A program made the position numbers and the translations under genes. A stretch of 64,000 bases of DNA, taken from positions 62,001-126,000 of the forward strand of contig NZ_JAVDUW010000003.1 in the NCBI RefSeq assembly GCF_031456495.1. Reading direction: 5' to 3'. The notes beneath the pieces were generated by a model. That model worked only from the letters and a program-made list of their open reading frames with translations, was not told the origin of the DNA and made no database searches. This document shows, piece by piece, positions 58,112-64,000 of the stretch (position 1 is the stretch's first letter; each line of letters opens with the position of its first letter). The stretch comes from Pedococcus sp031456495 (lineage in GTDB: Bacteria > Actinomycetota > Actinomycetes > Actinomycetales > Dermatophilaceae).

Positions 58112-59176
58112 TCAGGCTCCCGTGGAGGTGGCGTTGGCGGCGACGGGGTTGCCGGTCTGGGGTTCTTCCTTCTTCGGCTTCTTCGACTGCGGCGGCCGCT
58201 GGATCACGTCGGCGCCACCGAACTTGATGAAGAGGAAGGCGACGAACGCGACCAGGAGGAAGACGATCGTCGACAGGGCCGACGCGCTGTGGAAACCGGA
58301 GCGGATCTGCCTGATGACGAGCATCGACAACGACGTGGTGCCTCCCGCGCCCTGCGTGAGGATGGCCGGGAGGTCGTAGATGCGCAGCACGTCGAGGGTG
58401 CGGAAGAGGACTGCGACCATGAGGGGCGTCTTGACCAGGGGCAGCGTGATCCGCACGAACGTCTGCCACTTGGTGGCGCCGTCGATCTGGGCGGCCTCGT
58501 ACACGTCGCCCGGGATGAGCTGCAGGCCGGCCAGGATGAGCAGCGCCATGAACGGCGTGGTCTTCCAGACGTCGGCGATGACGATCGCGAGCTTGGCGGC
58601 CAGCGGGTCGCTGGTCCACAGCTGCGGGGAGATCCCGACGAAGCCGAGCAGCTTGTTGGCGATTCCCTGGTAGGCGAAGATGAAGAACCAGAGCTTCGCG
58701 GTGACCGCGGTGGGGATGGCCCACGGCACGAGGATCGCGGCGCGGACGAGACCACGTCCACGGAAGTCGCGGTTCATGATCATCGCGAACCACATGCCGA
58801 GGATGACCTCGATGACGACGCTGGTGACGGTGAAGAACAGCGTCACCCAGAAGGCGTCGTAGAACTGCGCGCCGAGCGTGCCCGGGGGGCAGTCGACGGT
58901 GCCGCACTGCTGCAGCAGCCAGTGGGTGTAGTTGGAGATGCCGGCGCTGCCGCCCTCGACGAACAGGCCGGTGGCGGGATCGAGGCCGGCGTCCTTCTGG
59001 AAGGACAGCTGCACTGCCCGCAGCAGCGGGTAGATGATGATGACGGCCAAGAAGATGAGGGTCGGTGCCACGAGCAGCAGCCCCTGACGACCCTGGCCCG
59101 CGTGGAGCCCCTTCTCCTTGGGTGCCTTGTTCCTCGTGGGGGTCGACTTCTTCGTCGACTCCGCGACTGCGCTCAT
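58112..59176 (-). CDS. Carbohydrate ABC transporter permease (MalF type)
   Basis: A 354-residue permease. A basic N-terminal tail precedes helix 1 (LLLVAPTLIFLAVIIIYPLL); a larger extracytoplasmic loop with a CPPGTLGAQFYDAFW segment follows; the EAA loop reads EAAQIDGATKWQTFVRITLPLVK. It pairs with the MalG-type subunit to form the membrane channel. The C-terminal tail is long and Lys/Pro-rich. Between it and the binding-protein gene lie 169 bases with a strong hairpin. Confidence 0.94.
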   Translation of the reverse strand: MSAVAESTKKSTPTRNKAPKEKGLHAGQGRQGLLLVAPTLIFLAVIIIYPLLRAVQLSFQKDAGLDPATGLFVEGGSAGISNYTHWLLQQCGTVDCPPGTLGAQFYDAFWVTLFFTVTSVVIEVILGMWFAMIMNRDFRGRGLVRAAILVPWAIPTAVTAKLWFFIFAYQGIANKLLGFVGISPQLWTSDPLAAKLAIVIADVWKTTPFMALLILAGLQLIPGDVYEAAQIDGATKWQTFVRITLPLVKTPLMVAVLFRTLDVLRIYDLPAILTQGAGGTTSLSMLVIRQIRSGFHSASALSTIVFLLVAFVAFLFIKFGGADVIQRPPQSKKPKKEEPQTGNPVAANATSTGA

Positions 59177-59284
59177 GCCTGCTCCTTGCCCCGGCTGCGC
59201 CGCGCCCTCGGGGGAGGGCGGGTGGTGGACGTCATGCTCGAGTGTTCAGGTGGTGGTGCGTGGCGGTTGTCGTGCCGCCGTACG

Positions 59285-59321
59285 GGTGTGGGGGTGGCCC
59301 CGTGGGGACCACCCCCACACC
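59285..59321 (-). terminator. Intra-operon hairpin between binding-protein and permease genes
   Basis: Perfect 13-bp arms GGTGTGGGGGTGG (59285-59297) and CCACCCCCACACC (59309-59321), with CCCC/GGGG able to extend the stem inward. It lies 24 bases after the binding-protein stop. It may stop part of the transcripts or protect the upstream mRNA, giving more binding protein than permease. Confidence 0.7.
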
Positions 59322-59345
59322 ACTGGGAATGCTGGGACCGTCAGG

Positions 59346-60632
59346 TCAGCCGCCCGAGGCGGCCTTCATGGCGTCCTGCATGTCCTTGACTGCCTGCTGC
59401 GGCGTCTTCTGGCCCTGGATCGCAGCGAAGCTGTTCTCCTGGATGGCCTGGGTGACGGCCGGGTAGAACGGCGTGACCGGGCGGGACACGGCGTTGGAGA
59501 TGGACTCCTTGAGGACCGGCAGGTACGGGTACTTGGAGACGAGCGCCTGGTCGGTGTAGATCGACTCGATGACCGGGGCCAGCGAGCCCTTCTCCATGTT
59601 CGTCTTCTGCTGCTCGGGCGAGGTCAGGAACTTCAGGAAGTCCAGCGCGGTGGCCTTGTGCTTCGAGAAGGCGCTGATGGCCGCCATGTGACCACCGAGG
59701 GTCGAGGTGCCCGGGCCGCTGACGCCGGGGAGCGGGGCGACCTTGAACTTGCCCTTGACCTTGGACGAGGCGTCGGTGGTGGCCAGGTTGTAGACGTACG
59801 GCCAGTTGCGCAGGAACAGCAGCTTGCCGTCCTCGAAGGACTGCCGGCTCTGCTCCTCCTGGTAGGTGATCGCCTGCTTGGGGATGTCACCGTTCTTGTA
59901 GTGGTCGGCAAGCGCCTGCAGGCCCTTGGCCGCCTCGGGGGAGTCGACCGTCGGCTTGCCAGCCGCGTCCACGACCTTGGCGCCGTAGGCGTTCATCCAC
60001 TCGGTGGCGTTGCAGGTCAGGCCCTCGTACTTGGCGAACTGGCCGGCGAAGCAGTCGATGCCGTTCTTCTTGGCGATCGAGCACATCGACCACATCTCGT
60101 CGATGGTCTTCGGCGGGTTGGGGACCAGGTCGCTGCGGTAGTAGAGCATCGCGCCGTCGGAGGACGTCGGAGCGGCGTACAGCGTGTTGTTGTAGGTCGC
60201 GGCCTTGATCGTCGGCTCGAGGAAGCCGTCGGTCGGGAGGGCGAACTTGTCCTTGAGCGGGGTCAGCCAGCCCTTGGCGGCGAACTCCGCGGTCCAGACG
60301 ACGTCGACCGAGACGACGTCGTAGCCGGGGTCCTTGGCCTGGAAGTGCTGCACGAGGTCGTCGTGCTGCTGGTCGGCCTGGTCGGACTGCTCCTTGACCG
60401 TCACCTTCTCGTTCGGGTGCGTGGAGTTCCACTTCTCGGCCATGGGGCCGAGCAGGTTGCTGTTGTCCTTGCCCTGGACATAGGTGATGGGGCCGCGGCT
60501 GTCCGCGCCCGAGGACGCAGCGCTGTTGCCGCCACCACTGCTCCCACCACCACACGCCGCGGCGACGAGCGCCACGGACGCGGCTCCGGCCAGCACCGTG
60601 AGGGTGCGCCGTGTGTGCATTCGGAGGGCCAT
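59346..60632 (-). CDS. Carbohydrate ABC transporter substrate-binding lipoprotein
   Basis: A 428-residue lipoprotein of the CUT1 solute-binding family. Signal: RMHTRRTLTVLAGAASVALVAAAC with Cys27 as lipid site. The mature part begins with GGGSSGGGN and contains ITYVQGKDNSNLLGPMAEKWN, TYNNTLYAAP, LYYRSDLV and FLRNWPYVY, standard for family 1 binding proteins. The sugar cannot be told from the sequence. The ATG at 60632 is set by GGAGG seven bases upstream; the open frame extends further but only into the operator region. Confidence 0.93.
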   Translation of the reverse strand: MALRMHTRRTLTVLAGAASVALVAAACGGGSSGGGNSAASSGADSRGPITYVQGKDNSNLLGPMAEKWNSTHPNEKVTVKEQSDQADQQHDDLVQHFQAKDPGYDVVSVDVVWTAEFAAKGWLTPLKDKFALPTDGFLEPTIKAATYNNTLYAAPTSSDGAMLYYRSDLVPNPPKTIDEMWSMCSIAKKNGIDCFAGQFAKYEGLTCNATEWMNAYGAKVVDAAGKPTVDSPEAAKGLQALADHYKNGDIPKQAITYQEEQSRQSFEDGKLLFLRNWPYVYNLATTDASSKVKGKFKVAPLPGVSGPGTSTLGGHMAAISAFSKHKATALDFLKFLTSPEQQKTNMEKGSLAPVIESIYTDQALVSKYPYLPVLKESISNAVSRPVTPFYPAVTQAIQENSFAAIQGQKTPQQAVKDMQDAMKAASGG

Positions 60633-60826
60633 GTGCCCGCCTCCATTTCTCGCGTCGTGCTGAGGCGGACACGCCCCCTCAGCGCTGAGGTGAACCGACC
60701 CCATGTAAACGTTTACGCCCGCGGCTCGCAATCGTTGCGCGTATTCCTTCGGGTAACGATTGCGTAACTCGGGCGTCTCCGCCAGAGGTGACGCGTGTCA
60801 CATCCGGACAAGCAGTGCGCGCCGGT
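60633..60826 (-). promoter_or_regulatory. Promoter and LacI-type operators of the sugar operon
   Basis: On the minus strand TTGCGA (60731-60726) and TTACAT (60708-60703) stand 17 bases apart, a likely promoter. GTAAACGTTTAC (60705-60716) covers the -10; GCAATCGTTGC (60728-60738) covers the -35; GTAACGATTGC (60753-60763) lies upstream. The last two form a perfect inverted repeat (60727-60736 with 60755-60764). A fourth palindrome, CCTCAGCGCTGAGG (60677-60690), is in the leader. Confidence 0.75.
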
Positions 60827-61804
60827 TCAGCCGACGGTGCGGGGCACCCTCTGCACGACGGCGACGGGCAGCTTGGCACAGGACTCCGGCAGCGTCCCGG
60901 CCTCCTGGCGCTGCACCTCGACGACCCACGCGCGCCCGTCCCGGTGCCGGACGGCATACCGCCCCGCGGACCCGTCGGCGACCGGCTCGGTGACCAGCGC
61001 ACCGAGCTGCGTGACCCCGTGCTCGGCGCGGACGTGCGACTCGGCCGCCTGGGCGTCGGGCTCGAGGCCGCTGCGGCCCCGGTCGTGCTGCGGCCCGAGC
61101 ACGGCGGCGGGCAGCCGGCCGTGGTCCGCCTCGTCGAGGACGGTGGTGGCCAGCGCGGTGTCCAGCCGGGCGAGCGTGGCGCCGTGCGGCAGCAGGACAC
61201 CCGTGGGTGCGAAGCGGTGGCCGCCGGTGTGCGACGCCTCCCAGATGCGCCCCGGGCGGGCGGCGGCGGCCTCGACCGCGACCGGGCGGCCGCGCACAGC
61301 GCAGCAGACGTCACGGCGCCCGTTCGTGCACACGAGCAGCACCGGCTCGGCCGGCGCGGCGCCGGGGAGCGACGCCACGACGGCGTCGCGGTCGCCGCGG
61401 GCCAGCGCGTCGAGGTCGACGGACAGCAGCGTGGCCGGGTCCTCGACCGTGGCCCGGAGCAGCCAGGCGTCCGGTCCGCTCCACGCGAGGTATGCCGTGT
61501 GGCCGCCGCCGTGGTGCTCGTCGGCGTGCCGCCCGGGGCGGCGCAGCAGCGAGAGCCGGCCGCCGCGGTCGCTGCACGCGGACGACAGCTGCGCCCCGAG
61601 CCCGGGCGGCAGGTGCGACTGGGTCGCGGCGTCACGACCCCAGGGGCCGGGCTGTTCGAGGGCGACGAAGAAGGTCGCCCGCGCCGCCGTGCCGTAGGCC
61701 GCGACGTCGGCCCGGTCGAACCCCACCGAGCACGCGTCAGGTGCCGAGTGGCCGTGGCCGGCCGACGGTGCGGCGGCGGTGGGGTCGCCGGGGGAGTCGC
61801 TCAC
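60827..61804 (-). CDS. Sucrase/ferredoxin-like family protein
   Basis: A 325-residue protein of the family named sucrase/ferredoxin-like, whose C-terminal half is thioredoxin-like ferredoxin. Here VLLVCTNGRRDVCCAVRGRPV carries a C-x7-CC pattern, and SHTGGHRFAPTGVLLPHG follows, as in the family. A [2Fe-2S] cluster is possible but other cysteines (DACSVGF, SSACSD, ESCAK) are scattered. Function unknown. The GTG at 61804 overlaps the stop of the topoisomerase A gene (GTGA), so it is coupled to it. Confidence 0.75.
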   Translation of the reverse strand: MSDSPGDPTAAAPSAGHGHSAPDACSVGFDRADVAAYGTAARATFFVALEQPGPWGRDAATQSHLPPGLGAQLSSACSDRGGRLSLLRRPGRHADEHHGGGHTAYLAWSGPDAWLLRATVEDPATLLSVDLDALARGDRDAVVASLPGAAPAEPVLLVCTNGRRDVCCAVRGRPVAVEAAAARPGRIWEASHTGGHRFAPTGVLLPHGATLARLDTALATTVLDEADHGRLPAAVLGPQHDRGRSGLEPDAQAAESHVRAEHGVTQLGALVTEPVADGSAGRYAVRHRDGRAWVVEVQRQEAGTLPESCAKLPVAVVQRVPRTVG

Positions 61805-64000
61805 CGGGGCGGGCTCGCGATCCGCGCGATCGGGCTGGCGGCCGGGGTGCCGGAGCCGTCGCGGCGGCCGGTGGCCTCGGGCAGCTCGATGGCCACGCCG
61901 TTGGCAGCGGCTGCCCGGGCCGGGGTCTCGCCCGCCCAGGCGAGGACGAGGGTGTCCTCGCCCTTGAGGAACCGGTGGCAGCGCACCCCGCCGGTGGCGC
62001 GCCCCTTGGGTGGGTACTCGGCATACGGGGTCACCTTGAGCGACCCGGGCTCGGTGCCGGGCAGGGCGCCCGAGGAGCCGGAGGAGGTGACGACGACGGC
62101 GTCGGCCCCGGCCGCCACGGCGCCGAAGAACGCGACCCGCGCCCCTGAGGCGAGCTTGATCCCGGCCATGCCGCCGGCTGCCCGGCCCTGGGGGCGCACG
62201 GCGGTCGCGGGGAACCGCAGGAGCTGGGCGTCGGTGGTGATGAACACGAGGTCGACGTCGTCGGAGGCGAGGCCGACCGCGCCGACCACCTGGTCGCCGT
62301 CCTTGAGCGAGATGAGCTCGAAGTCGGTGCGGCCGGGGTAGTCGGTGGTGACGCGCTTGACGACGCCCTGCGCGGTGCCGAGCGCGACACCCGCGCCGTC
62401 GGCGCCGAGCGACACGATCGTCAGCGGCTCCTCACCGGCGGGCAGGTCGACGTACGCCGCGAGCGGCGCGCCGCCCGAGAGGTTGGGGGAGCCGTTGGTG
62501 GGCGGCAGGGTCGGCAGCTCGAGGGCGGACAGGCGGATCATCCGGCCGAGCGAGGTGACCAGGCCGACCTCGCCTCGGGCGGTCGTGCGCACCGCGCCGA
62601 CGACGACGTCGTGCTTGCTGCGGCCACCCTCGGTGGGGATCGGGTCGGCGGTCGTCGTGCGCGCCATGAGCCCGGTCGAGGAGAGCAGGACCCAGCACGG
62701 GTCGTCGGCGACCTCGAGCGGCGAGGCCGCGGTGGCGGGCACCCCGGCCGACTCGAGCAGCACGGTGCGCCGCGGGGTCCCGTGGGCCTTGGCGACCTCG
62801 GCGAGCTCGGTGGAGACGAGCTTGGTGAGCAGCGCCTCGTCGCCGAGGATCGCCTCGAGCTCCTCGATGAGCCGCTCGAGCTCGGTCTTCTCGTTCTCGA
62901 GCTCGATGCGGGAGAACTTGGTGAGTCGCCGCAGCTGCAGGTCGAGGATGTAGTTGGCCTGCACCTCGGTGAGGTCGAAGACCTCGATGAGGCGGGTGCG
63001 TGCGATCGCGGAGTCGTCCGAGGAGCGGATGACCTGGATGACCTCGTCGATGTCGAGGATCGCGACGAGCAGGCCCTCGACGAGGTGCAGCCGGTCCTTG
63101 TTCTTGCCGAGCCGGAACTCGGTGCGTCGGCGGACGACCTGGGTCCGGAAGTCGACGAAGACGCGCAGCAGGTCCTTCAGGCCCAGCGTGCGCGGCTGGC
63201 CGTCGACGAGCGCGACGTTGTTGATGGGGAACGAGTCCTCCATCGGCGTCAGCTTGTAGAGCTGCTCGAGCACGGCGTCCGCGTTGAAGCCGTTCTTGAC
63301 CTCGATGACCAGCCGCAGGCCGTGCTTGCGGTCGGTCAGGTCCTTGACGTCGGCGATGCCCTGGAGCTTCTTGGACTGGACGTTGTCCTTGATCTTCTCG
63401 ATGACCTTCTCGGGGCCGACGAGGTAGGGCAGCTCGGTGACGACGATGCCCTGGCGGCGCGGCGTGACCTTCTCGACCCGGGCGGTCGCGCGGGTGCGGA
63501 ACGAGCCCTTGCCGGTGAGGTAGGCGTCGCGGATGCCGTCGAGCCCGACGATGCGCCCGCCCTGGGGCAGGTCGGGGCCGGGGACGAACTTCATGAGGTC
63601 GTCCAGCGAGCACGACGGGTGCGAGAGCAGGTGGCGGGCCGCGCCGATGACCTCGACGAGGTTGTGCGGCGGCATGTTCGTGGCGAAGCCGACCGCGATG
63701 CCGCTGACGCCGTTGACGAGCAGGTTGGGGTACGCCGCCGGCATGACGTCCGGCTGCATGAGCTGGTCGTCGTAGTTGGGGACGAAGTCGACGGTGTCCT
63801 CGTGCAGGCTGCCGGTCATGAGCAGCGCGGCCGGCGCGGGTCGGGCCTCGGTGTACCGGGACGCGGCCGGGCCGTCGTCGAGCGAGCCGAAGTTGCCGTG
63901 CCCGTCGACCAGCGGCAGCCGCATCGTGAACGGCTGGGCCATGCGGACCAGCGCGTCGTAGATCGCCGTGTCGCCGTGCGGGTGGTACTTGCCCATGACG
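61801..64000 (-). CDS. parC: Type IIA topoisomerase subunit A (topoisomerase IV-like, ParC/ParX), N-terminus outside window
   Basis: The gene runs off the end of the window; about 732 C-terminal residues are present. HPHGDTAIYDALVRMAQPF and ASRYTEAR, with the catalytic tyrosine, show the breakage-reunion domain; the coiled-coil region follows (LTKFSRIELENEKTELERLIEELEAI) and a C-terminal beta-pinwheel with repeats such as TSLGRMIRL and GVVKRVTTDYPG. A GyrA box (QRRGGKG) is not seen, which supports a relaxing/decatenating enzyme rather than gyrase. It pairs with the B subunit at 53703, as ParX with ParY in Streptomyces. Confidence 0.92.
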   Translation of the reverse strand, partial: VMGKYHPHGDTAIYDALVRMAQPFTMRLPLVDGHGNFGSLDDGPAASRYTEARPAPAALLMTGSLHEDTVDFVPNYDDQLMQPDVMPAAYPNLLVNGVSGIAVGFATNMPPHNLVEVIGAARHLLSHPSCSLDDLMKFVPGPDLPQGGRIVGLDGIRDAYLTGKGSFRTRATARVEKVTPRRQGIVVTELPYLVGPEKVIEKIKDNVQSKKLQGIADVKDLTDRKHGLRLVIEVKNGFNADAVLEQLYKLTPMEDSFPINNVALVDGQPRTLGLKDLLRVFVDFRTQVVRRRTEFRLGKNKDRLHLVEGLLVAILDIDEVIQVIRSSDDSAIARTRLIEVFDLTEVQANYILDLQLRRLTKFSRIELENEKTELERLIEELEAILGDEALLTKLVSTELAEVAKAHGTPRRTVLLESAGVPATAASPLEVADDPCWVLLSSTGLMARTTTADPIPTEGGRSKHDVVVGAVRTTARGEVGLVTSLGRMIRLSALELPTLPPTNGSPNLSGGAPLAAYVDLPAGEEPLTIVSLGADGAGVALGTAQGVVKRVTTDYPGRTDFELISLKDGDQVVGAVGLASDDVDLVFITTDAQLLRFPATAVRPQGRAAGGMAGIKLASGARVAFFGAVAAGADAVVVTSSGSSGALPGTEPGSLKVTPYAEYPPKGRATGGVRCHRFLKGEDTLVLAWAGETPARAAAANGVAIELPEATGRRDGSGTPAASPIARIASPPR

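Noticed and set aside
55887..60632. Sugar ABC operon as part of a mobile island
   Set aside because: No integrase, transposase, direct repeats or tRNA at the borders, and base use is like the rest of the window.

Overview
The window is a GC-rich chromosomal segment of an actinobacterium. Codon third positions are almost always G or C, GTG starts are frequent, start-stop overlaps (ATGA/GTGA) are common, and many genes have a TAnnnT box six or seven bases before the start codon, the mark of leaderless transcripts. The branched QcrCAB/CtaE respiratory genes, a PASTA-domain Ser/Thr kinase, a short DivIVA protein, and the DUF3040, DUF7455 and SAV_6107 families are all actinobacterial. Gene order follows the qcr-to-metF block known from mycobacteria (Rv2172c to Rv2196) and Streptomyces. 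A member of the Micrococcales, perhaps Intrasporangiaceae, is my best guess; there is no rRNA or other marker to prove it. I see no tRNA, rRNA, CRISPR array, insertion sequence, integrase or prophage gene.

Layout. 1-5.4 kb: end of a phosphoesterase, a small zincin, then the minus-strand ctaE-qcrC-qcrA-qcrB cytochrome bc1/oxidase genes. 5.5-12 kb: a degenerate receiver protein with trpD, a PLP decarboxylase, a large polytopic membrane protein, a stand-alone Lrp ligand-binding domain. 12-17.4 kb: an exonuclease/GIY-YIG fusion, a Cys-rich small protein, a metallopeptidase lipoprotein, a Nudix hydrolase overlapping tail-to-tail with a membrane glycosyltransferase-like gene. 17.4-23.7 kb: acyl-CoA ligase facing a coupled SRPBCC/ArsA-like/zinc protein/glucokinase/phosphatase-fold operon. 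23.7-30.9 kb: two membrane proteins, PlsC, a MacSR-like two-component system, class II DAHP synthase, threonine aldolase. 31-38 kb: DMT permease, PASTA kinase, LysM/transglycosylase, the Rv2175c-like DNA-binding protein, polyprenyl synthase, metF.

38-43.5 kb is accessory: an MFS exporter and its ArsR repressor with two matching operators, a HAD phosphatase, a VOC protein, cysM, a DivIVA-like protein with unusual base composition, and a YbaK deacylase. 43.5-52.1 kb is a DNA-damage region: a textbook SOS box in front of DUF6504, HEPN (SAV_6107) and DnaE2-type polymerase genes, followed by a secreted HNH protein, a methyltransferase and DinB. 52-64 kb: small conserved genes, a second type IIA topoisomerase B subunit (+) and its A subunit (-, cut by the window edge), separated by a LacI-controlled carbohydrate ABC transporter operon and a sucrase/ferredoxin-like gene.

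The most rewarding signals are the SOS-box polymerase operon with a HEPN partner and an altered PHP site, the twin ArsR operators each centred on a -10 box, very long perfect hairpins between genes, and an 8-mer (GTATGCCG) present about 40 times.
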